Assembly (NCBI GenBank): GCA_044371425.1 | Contig: JBILTR010000001.1 | Location: 62,001-126,000 of the forward strand | DNA from: JBEISR01 sp044371425 | Lineage (GTDB): Bacteria; Planctomycetota; Planctomycetia; Pirellulales; Pirellulaceae | Direction: 5' to 3' | Length of the DNA: 64,000 nucleotides | Shown here: in pieces, positions 25,604-35,400 of the stretch | Numbering within the stretch: the first letter of the stretch is position 1 | Layout: each line of letters opens with the position of its first letter | Notes under the pieces: generated by a model | Seen by the model: only the letters and a program-made list of their open reading frames with translations | Told to the model about the DNA's origin: nothing | Database searches by the model: none | Translations under genes and position numbers: made by a program

Positions 25604-28306
25604 TCATCGGCCAGTTCGTTCCAGCAGGGTCGCGACCAGGGAGGTCCAGCCCGTCTGGTGGCTGGCTCCCAGGCCCTTGCCGGTATCGCCATGAAAATAC
25701 TCATGGAACAGGACGAGATCCCGCCACTCTGGATCCTTGGCGAAACGCTGGTAGGGGCCATGGCAGGGTCGTGCGCCGCTATCGTCCGGAAGGAAAAGAG
25801 AAATCAATCGGCGTTCGATTTCCTGAGCCACTTCCAGAAGATTCATCAGGCGTCCGGATCCGGTGGGGCATTCGATCTGGAACGAATCGCCATAGAAGGC
25901 ATGATAGTCGCGCAGCGATTCTACGATCAGGAAATTGACTGGGAACCAGACAGGTCCGCGCCAGTTGCTGTTGCCACCGAACATCTGCGAGTCGCTTTCA
26001 CCCGGCAGATAGGCCACCTTTTCCACCCGTCCCTCGAAGTTGAATTCGAATGGATTTTTCTGATGGACCGCCGACAGCGACCGGATGCCGTAAGGAGATA
26101 GAAATTCACGTTCATCGAGCAGGTATTCGAGCATTTTTCGGAATCGCTTTTCTGAGGGAATGGCAAGAAGGCGATTGGTGAGCACCTTGCCGTTGGCTTC
26201 CCGTCGCGATTGCAGAAAGGTCATCTTCTCGGTGACCTTCTTGTTGTGATTGAGGAACCACTGCATCCGTTTTTTAAAGCCGACGATCGAGTCGATCGTT
26301 TCATCATGCAGCAGCACGCTGGTGCACAGGGGAATCAGGCCGACCATCGAACGAATGCGCATGGGGTAGGGTGTGCCATCCAGGTAGAGATGGTCGTAGT
26401 AGAACCCGTCCTTGCTGTCCCAGAGTCCTGTGCCGTGGAGGCTGTTGACCGCATCCGAAATGTTGACGAAGTGCTCGAAGAATTTGCTCGCCATGTCCCC
26501 ATAGGCGTTGTCTCCCTCGGCTAGTTCCAGCGCCATCTGCAGCATGCATCCGCAGTAGAACGCCATCCATCCCGTGGCATCGGCCTGCTCCAGGTGTCCG
26601 CCCCCAGGGAATGGTTTGTTGCGGTCGAAGACGCCGATGTTGTCCAACCCCAGAAAGCCACCCGAGAACAGATGCTTGCCGCGGACATCCTTGCGGTTGA
26701 CCCACCAGGTGAAATTCAAAAGCAGTTTCTGAAAGGTGCGCGCCAGGAATTCGCGATCGCGCTGCCCCGGAGGCCCGCTCATCTGATACACCCTCCAGCA
26801 GGCCCAGGCGTGGACTGGTGGATTGACATCACCAAAGGCCCACTCGTATGCAGGGATTTGGCCGTTGGGATGCATGTACCACTCGCGAAGGAACAGGATC
26901 AGTTGCTCCTTGGCGAACTCCAGATCGATCCTCGCCATCGGGATCATATGGAACGCCAGATCCCAGGCGGCGTACCAGGGATACTCCCACTTATCGGGCA
27001 TCGAAATGACGTCAAGGTTGAACAGGTGCTGCCAATCGGCGTTGCGTCCTTGAAGTCGTGATCCGGGGAGTACAGGGAACCCCGCATCGCCGTGCAGCCA
27101 GCCCTGCACGAAATAGTGATAGAACTGTTTGGACCACGTCAAACCGGCGTACGCCTGCCTCGAGACGTTTCGCACCTCCCCCACCAGATGTTCGGGAATC
27201 ACCTCCCGATAAAACTGGTCGGCCTCCTGCCGCCGCTGCTCCATGATGTGATCGAACGAATCGCCGAACCACGATTCGATCGAAGGGAGTTCCTTGGATC
27301 GCAGGCGACAACGAAACACATAGCTCTCACCTGGCTCCAGTTCGATCTGATGCCATGCGGCCACTTTCGTCCCGATGCGACGAGGGTCGACCGCAGCTTC
27401 CTCGCGATCGATGATCCGGCGATGGAACGCGTCTTTGAAGTACTTGCCCTCTGAGGGATAAGCCGGATGCAGCCGGGGATTGGTTTCGTTGTCGGTGCAG
27501 AGCCAGTCGATGGGCTGCGTCCCGATCGGCTCGACCCGAAACTCGTATTCCCCCAAGGTCTCGTGTTGAGCCATAACGCGGTTGGGGTCGGTGGCGTCGA
27601 TGCGTGGTTTCATCGAACAGCCTTCGTGGTCGCATCCCCAGCTCCATGTATTGCGAAACCACAGCTGCGGCAGCACGGTCAATACAGCGCGGCTGGTTCC
27701 CCGATGCGTCATGGTCAGGCGCATCAGCAGATCGTCGGGCCCCTCCTTGGCATACTCGATCTGGCATGCCACGTGACCTTCTCGTTCCAAACTGCCGCTG
27801 TCCAGCAACTCCCACTCCGGCTCGGTGCGCGACTTGCCGCGATTGACCGCCACCAATTCGGCATAGGGATACTCCGCGAGCGGATACAGGTAGAGTCCCT
27901 TTAGGTAGGATGCGGTGGGGACGGCATCCTGATAGAAGTAGCACTCCTTGACATCTTCCCCATGGTTCCCCTCGGGACCGGTCAGCCCAAAGAGCCGTTC
28001 CTTGAGGATCGGATCGCGTCCGTTCCAGAAGGCGAATGAAAAGCAGAGGCGACACTGTCGGTCGCAAATCCCCATCAGTCCATCTTCGCCCCACCGATAC
28101 GCGCGCGACCTAGCATGCTCGTGGGTGAAAAACGACCAAGCATCCTGGAAGTGGGAGTAATCCTCGCGGACCGTACCCCACTGCCTTTCCGACAGATAAG
28201 GGCCCCATCGCTGCCAGTTGGCGATACGTTCTCGAGCTTCCCACAGTCGATGCTGCTCGGCTCCTTCGATGCGTCGATTGCCGGCGCTTTGCTTCCCTTT
28301 GGGCAC
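25604..28306 (-). CDS. GH63-like glucosidase
   Basis: A 900-residue protein of the bacterial GH63/MGH1-like glucosidase type. The N-terminal family block is clear: ERIANWQRWGPYLSERQWGT, VREDYSHFQDAWSFFTHEHA, RSRAYRWGEDGLMGI. The (alpha/alpha)6-barrel part starts near 370 (SRQAYAGLTWSKQFYHYFVQ) and contains EYPWYAAWDLAFHMIPMARI and, near the end, GGNSNWRGPVWFPVNFLIVE. These enzymes remove glucose or other alpha-linked sugars from glycosides and small glucosyl compounds. No signal peptide, so cytosolic. The full length agrees with the family. Neighbours give no pathway link. Confidence 0.87.
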   Translation of the reverse strand: MPKGKQSAGNRRIEGAEQHRLWEARERIANWQRWGPYLSERQWGTVREDYSHFQDAWSFFTHEHARSRAYRWGEDGLMGICDRQCRLCFSFAFWNGRDPILKERLFGLTGPEGNHGEDVKECYFYQDAVPTASYLKGLYLYPLAEYPYAELVAVNRGKSRTEPEWELLDSGSLEREGHVACQIEYAKEGPDDLLMRLTMTHRGTSRAVLTVLPQLWFRNTWSWGCDHEGCSMKPRIDATDPNRVMAQHETLGEYEFRVEPIGTQPIDWLCTDNETNPRLHPAYPSEGKYFKDAFHRRIIDREEAAVDPRRIGTKVAAWHQIELEPGESYVFRCRLRSKELPSIESWFGDSFDHIMEQRRQEADQFYREVIPEHLVGEVRNVSRQAYAGLTWSKQFYHYFVQGWLHGDAGFPVLPGSRLQGRNADWQHLFNLDVISMPDKWEYPWYAAWDLAFHMIPMARIDLEFAKEQLILFLREWYMHPNGQIPAYEWAFGDVNPPVHAWACWRVYQMSGPPGQRDREFLARTFQKLLLNFTWWVNRKDVRGKHLFSGGFLGLDNIGVFDRNKPFPGGGHLEQADATGWMAFYCGCMLQMALELAEGDNAYGDMASKFFEHFVNISDAVNSLHGTGLWDSKDGFYYDHLYLDGTPYPMRIRSMVGLIPLCTSVLLHDETIDSIVGFKKRMQWFLNHNKKVTEKMTFLQSRREANGKVLTNRLLAIPSEKRFRKMLEYLLDEREFLSPYGIRSLSAVHQKNPFEFNFEGRVEKVAYLPGESDSQMFGGNSNWRGPVWFPVNFLIVESLRDYHAFYGDSFQIECPTGSGRLMNLLEVAQEIERRLISLFLPDDSGARPCHGPYQRFAKDPEWRDLVLFHEYFHGDTGKGLGASHQTGWTSLVATLLERTGR

Positions 28307-28524
28307 CCTCGAAACCTCCCTGAATCGGCCATCCTAAGCCTGGTGACGGTCCTCAAGAACAAAGCCCCCGTGGATCCTCCTCCGGTGCTTCCTTCAGGCG
28401 TTGCTGCGGTGAGCTGCCCGCCAATGCAACGCCTGCCAACCGCCTGATGCAAGCGAATCATTGTAGCAATCGCTCAGGAAGTGCAAGCCAGAGGCCGCTC
28501 CTTCGCTCAGGGGGCCCACCCCGC

Positions 28525-29757
28525 TCACTGGACCGATCGCCCTTTGATCCATCCCAGTAGCCCTAGCAGCAGACCGAAGGCGAACAGGAATCCCACAAAC
28601 AAGTAGATCAGCCAGTCCCCTAGAAAAAAGAGCCGCTCGGAGGCCCATTCCAGGTAGAGCGGTCGGAAGGCGACGATGGTCAGTAGCGAACCGAGCGCCA
28701 GGTAGGGCCCAAGCGGTGTCGCCGGGTCCCGAGTCCAAAGGTAGACCAGGATCACCAGTGGAATGGCGGCCATCGGACCAAGGAAAAAGGCGAGCCACGC
28801 TGGCTGCCATCCGAGCACCGCTCCCACCATCGCCATCAGCGTCACGTCGCCAAAACCAATCGCCTCCACCCCCATCGCCAGTCGAGCAACCAGCCTGAGC
28901 GACCAAACCAAAGCTCCCGCCATCGCCATCCCAAAAACACTGCTGACCACCGCAGACCATCCCTGGGGAGTGCCGCTGGCATAGATCCACCCAAGCCCAA
29001 GCAACCCAGCCAACCAGATTCCCAGCAGCAGTTTCCAGGAAGGATGGCGCACCAGTCCCGCAAGGAAGTAGCGCCATGCCTTCTTCCATCCGCGTCGCAG
29101 GATCCATCGACGATCTGCCAAGGCAAAGCACCAGAGGCTATAGAGCATCAGGATGGTTCGAAATCCGGCGGGGCTTTGCCACCAGGGATTCCAGGGATCG
29201 GGGCTGGCCGGATGCAATCGAGTCACCACCCAGCTACCCTCAGGGCTCAGCCCAGTCACCCAGAATCTCCAGTCGGGAAACAGTGCGGCGCCAAAAACCG
29301 CCAGCAGCGTCAGCGGCGTGGTCACCGTGTCAGGAATCATCCGTTCGTCCAGATCGATGCAGGTGGCGATCACCAACATGCTGATCAGTGCGGCGTGAAC
29401 CCAGAACTGCCAGGTCAGTCCAAGCTCCGCTGCCGGCACCGAATCGGCTGCCAAATGCGCTGGTAGTAGTTGCCCTTGGAGCTCCCATCGATAAAGCCAA
29501 ACCAGAAACAATGGCAGCAGTAGCTCCAGCGCCATCGGACGAACCCAGAAACCGCTCCCATGATGCTCTGACTCGCGCCGCAACCGGAGCCAGCCCAGCA
29601 CCGGCAACCAGTCCCAACCTCCCCGCTTGGGACAACCTTCTGGCGGTTGCCCCGTTCGTCCGATCCCGCGAGGCCAGTAGGCCAATCGATCAATCGCTTC
29701 GTTGATCCCCATCGCGGCCAAGCATCCCACCAACCATACCATCCAGGGACCACTCAC
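28525..29757 (-). CDS. Prepilin peptidase, A24 family
   Basis: A 410-residue inner-membrane aspartic protease that cleaves type IV prepilin-like leader peptides. The two catalytic motifs are visible: IDLDERMIP (Asp135) and GFGDVTLMA (Asp304). About eight membrane segments are present. The family's N-terminal Cys-rich and methylase region is reduced: GCPKRGGWDWLPVLGWLRLR has the right position but no CxxC pairs. An insertion of about 130 residues separates the two Asp motifs. The start is GTG at 29757, directly abutting the TAA of shikimate kinase (TAAGTG), so the two genes are translated together. The DUF1559 pilin-like protein at 36.5 kb is a plausible substrate. Confidence 0.85.
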   Translation of the reverse strand: MSGPWMVWLVGCLAAMGINEAIDRLAYWPRGIGRTGQPPEGCPKRGGWDWLPVLGWLRLRRESEHHGSGFWVRPMALELLLPLFLVWLYRWELQGQLLPAHLAADSVPAAELGLTWQFWVHAALISMLVIATCIDLDERMIPDTVTTPLTLLAVFGAALFPDWRFWVTGLSPEGSWVVTRLHPASPDPWNPWWQSPAGFRTILMLYSLWCFALADRRWILRRGWKKAWRYFLAGLVRHPSWKLLLGIWLAGLLGLGWIYASGTPQGWSAVVSSVFGMAMAGALVWSLRLVARLAMGVEAIGFGDVTLMAMVGAVLGWQPAWLAFFLGPMAAIPLVILVYLWTRDPATPLGPYLALGSLLTIVAFRPLYLEWASERLFFLGDWLIYLFVGFLFAFGLLLGLLGWIKGRSVQ

Positions 29758-30369
29758 TTACGTCTCCTCTCGCTCGACAGGGCGGTTGGAAGACGAATCG
29801 GTGATTTCCCTCGCCATTCCCAATTTGCTTCGTTGACGCTGACGCCACCACCTGACAATCGTGTCGGCGATCTCCTCGGATCGTCGATCATCCACCAGCA
29901 CGGTCAAGTCGGCTGCCTCCCGATAGAGCGGTGTTCGTTGCTCCAAGAGTGCGATGATCTCTTCGTCCAGTGACAGGTTGGTCAGCGGCGGACGATTGGC
30001 GTTGCTTCGCGAGTCGCGCGACAGGCGGCTGAGAATGGTTTGAGCGGAAGCCTGAAGCCAGACGGTCAGTCCGGTCCGAGCGATCCAGCGGCGGTTGGCA
30101 GGCCGCAAGATCGCACCTCCTCCCAGAGAGACAATCGGCGTGTTCCCCTGCGCCAGCGTGGCGACCGCTTGCTCTTCCAAGTCGCGAAAACCCTGCTCGC
30201 CAATCCGCTGGAAAATCTCTCGTATCGACTCGCCTGCCGTTTTCTCAATCCATTGATCGGCGTCGACCCAATCGGATTCCAGCCGCCTGGCTAGGCAACT
30301 GGCGACGGTGGTCTTTCCTGCACCACGAAATCCGATCAGATAGAGCTTGCTGGCTCCGCCTGGCTGCAT
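29758..30369 (-). CDS. aroK: Shikimate kinase
   Basis: A 203-residue P-loop kinase that phosphorylates shikimate at O-3 in the chorismate pathway. Walker A is GFRGAGKTT (13-21); the substrate site includes DADQWIEKTAGESI and the FRDLE motif; Walker B and the glycine loop are in VSLGGGAIL. The lid segment is SRLSRDSRSNANRPPL. The C-terminus has about 25 extra polar residues. ATG 30369 is chosen because GGAGT precedes it at the right distance and the P-loop lies 12 residues in; the frame is open to 30414. The prepilin peptidase gene follows with no gap. Confidence 0.92.
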   Translation of the reverse strand: MQPGGASKLYLIGFRGAGKTTVASCLARRLESDWVDADQWIEKTAGESIREIFQRIGEQGFRDLEEQAVATLAQGNTPIVSLGGGAILRPANRRWIARTGLTVWLQASAQTILSRLSRDSRSNANRPPLTNLSLDEEIIALLEQRTPLYREAADLTVLVDDRRSEEIADTIVRWWRQRQRSKLGMAREITDSSSNRPVEREET

Positions 30370-30500
30370 CCGGCTGACTCCATCTCTGATAGGGCGGGCG
30401 ACTGGCCACCTCAACTACTGCAAACGCAAAAGGCCCTTGGCTCAGGATCCCCAAATGGCTCGCTTTGGACCCGTTGACGCTCTGGACATTATGCCATCGG

Positions 30501-30515
30501 GCGTTACGATAACGC
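30501..30515. promoter_or_regulatory. Short palindrome upstream of tRNA-Ala
   Basis: GCGTTA-CGA-TAACGC, a 6-bp inverted repeat ending 20 bases before the tRNA. A TTGGAC at 30465 with CATTAT 17 bases later could be a promoter, placing the palindrome near the transcription start. Weak evidence. Confidence 0.3.
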
Positions 30516-30535
30516 TCTGACGAGAGTTTCGGCTC

Positions 30536-30608
30536 GGGGCGGTAGCTCAGTTGGGAGAGCGCAGCGTTCGCAATGCTGAGGTCGAGGGTTCGACTCCCTT
30601 CCGCTCCA
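30536..30608 (+). tRNA. tRNA-Ala (anticodon CGC)
   Basis: A 73-nt cloverleaf. Acceptor GGGGCGG pairs with CCGCTCC and includes the G3-U70 wobble, the identity element of alanine tRNAs. D arm: GCTC/GAGC. Anticodon stem CAGCG/TGCTG closes the loop TTCGCAA, so the anticodon is CGC and reads GCG. T arm: GAGGG-TTCGACT-CCCTT with the usual TTCGA. The discriminator is A; CCA is not encoded. It is isolated, between shikimate kinase and the Fur-family gene. Confidence 0.97.
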
Positions 30609-30689
30609 TTCTATCTTCTTTCGGCTGGATTCCCTATCGGCCAGACGCCATCGCGATGGCGATCGATTTTCCCTGTGCCATCTAGCTGT

Positions 30690-30734
30690 GCCATCTCCAG
30701 CTGGGCCATCTCCAGCTGGGCCATCTCCAGCTGG
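30690..30734. repeat. 15-bp tandem repeat, three perfect copies
   Basis: The unit GCCATCTCCAGCTGG occurs three times in a row, preceded by a degenerate copy (GCCATCTAGCTGT) from 30678. It lies between the tRNA-Ala and the stop of the Fur-family gene (30746, minus strand), so it would be in the 3' untranslated part of that gene. Confidence 0.95.
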
Positions 30735-30745
30735 CCAGCGCGTGA

Positions 30746-31216
30746 TCAGCCTCGAACGGGCTGCACTTCGTTGCAGTTCTGGCAGTGTCCCTTCAGCAAG
30801 ATTTCTGTCACGCGGCCAACCACCTCCGACTGGCGCCGGCTGCTGGGTGTCAGTTCCAGGTCTCCCAGGCAAGTGACCGACCCGCAGTCGACGCAAAGAA
30901 AATGGGGATGGGCCTCAAGCGGCTGAGCGGGATCGGCCGATTCGTAGCGCCAAAGCCGGTCACCCAGTTCGGTGCGGCGAGCTAGGCCAGCGGCGACCAG
31001 ATCGACTAGGTTGCGTAGCACCGTCGCTTTATCGACCCCCAACTCCTGGATCTTGTCGGCCACTTCGGCATGCGTCAGTGGCGAATCGGATTGCTCCAAC
31101 GCCAGCAGCGTGGCAACGCGAGCCGGGGTGCTGCGCAGTCCCGCAACCCGAATCTTGTCGCGAGCGGCCGCCCGCAATTGCTCGGAACTATTCCCCTTCC
31201 CCCGGTCCTTTCCCAT
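30746..31216 (-). CDS. Fur-family transcriptional regulator
   Basis: A 156-residue metal-responsive repressor. The winged-helix domain is at about 15-85 (DKIRVAGLRSTPARVATLLA, LTHAEVADKIQELGVDKATV, LRNLVDLVAAGLARR). The dimerisation and metal domain has HPHFLCVDCGSVTCL and a second CxxC in KGHCQNCNE. The two CxxC pairs form the structural zinc site. Which metal it senses (Fe, Zn or Mn) or whether it senses peroxide cannot be decided by eye. ATG 31216 is chosen over TTG 31246. No uptake operon is adjacent, so it probably acts at distant targets; the palindrome at 13782 is a candidate. Confidence 0.88.
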   Translation of the reverse strand: MGKDRGKGNSSEQLRAAARDKIRVAGLRSTPARVATLLALEQSDSPLTHAEVADKIQELGVDKATVLRNLVDLVAAGLARRTELGDRLWRYESADPAQPLEAHPHFLCVDCGSVTCLGDLELTPSSRRQSEVVGRVTEILLKGHCQNCNEVQPVRG

Positions 31217-31372
31217 CCCCAGCCTGCTCCCAGAAACAGCATCCAATCGGTTCCGCCACCGGCTCGCTCACCTCCCGCCAGCAGCCCCTCGCCAACGCTC
31301 AATATACTCGACAGGCTCCACCTGGGCACGCATTTTTCGCGGGAACCCCAAGGGCTGATTTCTCTGGGCCAA

Positions 31373-32125
31373 TCAAAAAAGCCCCAATCGCCACCCTCGA
31401 TAAAGCTCATAGAGCCCCGGGATCAGTGGGGCCAGGGTGATGGCAGGAAGCAGCCAGAGGAGGGTGGCCGACTGCCAGTCGCGGTGCTTTCCAGTCCACC
31501 AATCGATTCCCGCCATCACCATCCAGTAGAGGCAGACGATCAGGCTCATCGCAGCACCTAAAGTCACCTGCAAAACGATGGGGTCCCAGGCGGTCATCAC
31601 CCGCACGCCGCGAGAAAACAGGACCGAAAAGCCAAGCAGAAAGAAGCGGACGCACTGATCGATCACTAGGAGGGCCAAGCCAAATTTCCATCCTAGAGAT
31701 ATCTTGCTGCGGGTGAGGGCATAAAGCGACCAGACGGCGGCGGTGCAGTGCGCGCCCATCGCACACGCCTCGCTCGGAGGAATCCCCTCGGTGTAAACAC
31801 GCCATTCATCCGCCAAGCACTGCTGACAAAGGTCCAGCACCACCATCGCGACGCTCAAACCCCATAGGATCCGCGCTGGATGCTCCCAGAATCGCACCGC
31901 GCCATGCGGGACCAAAATCGCGGGCACTCCAATTCCAACGACGGTACCATAGGCCAGCGCGAGCATCGTTTGTTCGGCACTCGATCCCCCACCAGATCCC
32001 ATTCCGGGGAGAAATCGCAGGACCTGATGCATCAAAGCGACCGACAAGGTCCAGAAGAGAAGGTGAGCGATCGACCAGCGGGGGCCAAAGAAACTGCCTT
32101 GCCACTTCTGATCGACGTCTTCCAT
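31373..32125 (-). CDS. Multi-pass membrane protein of unknown function
   Basis: A 250-residue integral membrane protein with about seven hydrophobic segments (for example HLLFWTLSVALMHQVLRFL, MLALAYGTVVGIGVPAILV, LIVCLYWMVMAGIDWW). A short polar N-terminus (MEDVDQKWQGSFFGP) precedes the first helix. Several His, Cys and Glu residues lie between helices 3 and 5 (DLCQQCLADEWRVYTEG, SEACAMGAHCT). No family recognised. The frame continues 26 codons upstream, without a ribosome site. It lies 156 bases upstream of the Fur-family gene on the same strand but has no obvious link. Confidence 0.7.
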   Translation of the reverse strand: MEDVDQKWQGSFFGPRWSIAHLLFWTLSVALMHQVLRFLPGMGSGGGSSAEQTMLALAYGTVVGIGVPAILVPHGAVRFWEHPARILWGLSVAMVVLDLCQQCLADEWRVYTEGIPPSEACAMGAHCTAAVWSLYALTRSKISLGWKFGLALLVIDQCVRFFLLGFSVLFSRGVRVMTAWDPIVLQVTLGAAMSLIVCLYWMVMAGIDWWTGKHRDWQSATLLWLLPAITLAPLIPGLYELYRGWRLGLF

Positions 32126-32400
32126 GTTGTCCGTTACCCCACAGGGAAGGCACACCTTACGTTCGTATGCCCACTCCATTCTAGCCGGCTCCACCTTCGC
32201 CAAGATAGCTCACCGAAGCATTCCCCTGAAACCCACGAAGGATGGCCGGGCGATGGTAGAAGCCGATGGGCCTGTTTTCTACAATCAGGCGTTGGTTCCT
32301 CGATCCGGGATCGCATGGGATCAGGCCAGTCGCCAACCCACCCGCCTCCTGTCGAACGATCCCCTCCGCTTGCCAAGCCTTCCCCACCGGGAGTTTTCTG

Positions 32401-35400
32401 ATGCGAACGCTTCGTTTCATTGGCTCGATCGGCCTAATTGCCTCCTCACTGGCAACCTCCGCGACCACGCTCTGCTTCGGGCAAGAGGAATCCATCCAGT
32501 TCAATCGCGACATCCGACCGATCCTCTCGGATCATTGTTTTGCTTGCCATGGCCCTGATGCCAACCGACGCGAGGCCGATCGGCGACTGGATACCGAAAC
32601 AGGGCTGCTGGGCAGTGATGAGCAGCTTGGTCCGGTGGTCCGTGGAAAACTTTCCGAAAGTCGACTCTGGGACCGCGTCACCACCGAGGACCCCGAACTT
32701 CGCATGCCCCCCGATTCTACCGGAAAACCGCTCAGCGACGCGCAGCGAACGTTGCTCCGGCGATGGATTGAGCAAGGGGCGGCCTACGAGGGCCACTGGG
32801 CCTTTCAGCCAATCGACCGGCCCGCCGTTCCAAAGCTGGATCTGCCCGATGGCAGCAATGCCATCGATCATTTCCTGGCCGAGCCAATCGCTAGGCTCTC
32901 TCTTGCGGTTTCGCCTCCCGCCGACCGACGCACTCTCATCCGACGGCTCAGCCTGGATCTGCTGGGCCTCCCGCCCAGCCCACAGCGTGTCGAGCAGTTC
33001 GCCAGCGACGCATCGCCCGATGCTTACGTGCGTCTGGTGGAAGAGTTGCTCAACTCAGAACACTACGGCGAACGGATGGCGATGCTCTGGATGGATCTCG
33101 TCCGTTACGCCGACAGCGTCGGATACCACGGTGATCAGGAGATGAGCGTCTCGCCCTACCGAGACTACGTGATCGATGCATTCAATCGCAACGTGCCATT
33201 CGATCAATTCACCATCGAACAACTCGCGGGTGATCTCTTGCCGCAAAACCCTGGCACCAAAGAGTCGAGGCGTTTGCAGATCGCCTCCGGATACAACCGG
33301 CTGGGGATGATGAGCGCCGAGGGCGGGGTTCAGGACAAAGAGTATCTCGCCAAATACATCGCCGAACGGGTCCGAAATCTAGGCGGTACCTGGATGGGGC
33401 TGACGCTGGGATGCTGCGAGTGCCACGACCACAAATACGATCCCTTCTCGATTCGCGACTTTTATCAGCTAGAAGCATTCTTCGCCGACATCGAGGAGAA
33501 TGGGCTCTATGCCGGCGCCAACGACACCGGAATCTGGGGCCCCAGCATCCCGGTGCCGACCCCCGAGCAGGAGGCGAAGCAGCAGCAACTGAAGACACAA
33601 CTGGAAGAGGCGGAATCGGAGTATCGATCGGCGGGGGAAAAGTCGCTTCCCGGTTTGGACCAGTGGCTTGCGGAGCTACCCAGTTGGACCATCGTCCCAC
33701 CCGACCAATCCACCTCCGCTCAAGGCGCCACTCTAACACTGCAGCCCGACCACTCCCTGCTGGCATCTGGCAACTCCCCAGCCACCGACCAGACGACTCT
33801 CCAGTGGAACCACTTTCCGAAAGAGATCCAGACGCTGCGCATCGAAACTCTTCCCGATGAGTCGTTGCCTCGCAAAGGTCCAGGTCGCGCCGGGAACGGA
33901 AATTTTGTTCTCAGCGAGTTGATCGTCCACTGGGTGCCACTGGATGAGGGGGAACCCAAGAAGATTCCGATCGTCCAAGGTTTGGCCAGCTACGAACAGA
34001 CCGGGGCCGCTGAGGGCAATCCCTACGGGAAATGGGCGGTCGCCGGTGCCTTGGATGACGATGCCAAAGGCCCCACCTGGGGCTGGGCGGTGATGGAACG
34101 CGCCGGACAGCGGAATGATGCCTGGTTCGCATTGGACCGAACGGCGATTCCCGATCAGCCAGGAAGCCTACGTGTCACCCTGCTGCAAAACCTCGATAAC
34201 CCCCAGCATACGCTCGGTCGATTCCGCGTCTCCTGGACGGCCCAGCCGATTCCGAAGTTCTATCTCGATCAGGCACCCCAGGAGACACTTGCCGCAGCCG
34301 ATGCCGCTGCTCAATCGCGGAGCGAGGATGCGACCGGCAGGTTGATGGCGTGGTGGAAGGAAAAGTCGCCCACCCTCCAGCCGATGCGAGACCTCATCGC
34401 GGCGCGGAAAAAGGAGCTTGAGGCGCACGAGAAATCGATCCCTGTCACGCTGGTCACGCGCACCGTGAACCCCCGCATGGTTCGCGTGCTGGCTCGCGGC
34501 AATTGGATGGATGATTCGGGTGACTTGGTCGAACCGGCTGTGCCCGAAGTGCTCTCGGTGCGTCTCGAAAAATCGAACCCCTCCCGCGCTAATCGACTCG
34601 ACCTGGCCCGCTGGCTGGTGGCCCCCGAACATCCTCTGACCTCACGCGTCCTGGTCAATCGACTTTGGAAACACTTTTTCGGAACAGGGATTGCGCGACG
34701 TGTCGATGACTTTGGATCGCAGGGCGATCCTCCCAGCCATCCAGAACTGCTCGATTACCTCGCCTCACGCATGATCGACTCGGGCTGGAACATCAAGGAG
34801 ATGGTCCGTCTGATCGTCCTGTCATCGGCCTATCAACGCAGCGCTTCGGCGACCGACAGCCAGATGGCGGTCGATCCAACCAACCGTTGGCTGACTCATC
34901 AAAACCGCTACCGCATGGATGCGGAACTGGTGCGCGACAACGCCCTTGCCGTCAGCGATTTGCTGGTCCGTTTGGTCGGTGGCCGAAGCGTTCGGCCCTA
35001 CCAGCCACCCGGATACTGGGCCTACCTCAACTTCCCGACGCGCGAATGGCAGAACAGCCAGGGCGAATCGCTTTACCGAAGAGGACTCTACACCCATTGG
35101 CAACGGCAATACCTCCACCCTTCCCTGCTCGCCTTCGATGCCCCAAGCCGCGAGGAGTGCACCGCCGACCGACCTCGCTCCAACACGCCACTGCAGTCCC
35201 TAGTCCTGCTCAACGACCCCTCCTACGTCGAAGCCGCCCGGCATCTGGCCGAACAACTGCTGTTCGATCGCCAACCGATCGAGGATCGGCGGCGACTGGA
35301 GATCGGTTTTCATCGAGTCATTGGACGCTGGCCTGCTGAGGCAGAGACCCAGGTCTTGTCGGATCTGCTGGTCAAGCATCGCAGCCAATGGAAGGAAGAT

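Noticed and set aside
30504..30896. A minus-strand open frame across the tRNA with GRESNPRPQHCERCALPTELP
   Set aside because: This peptide is the familiar antisense translation of a tRNA.
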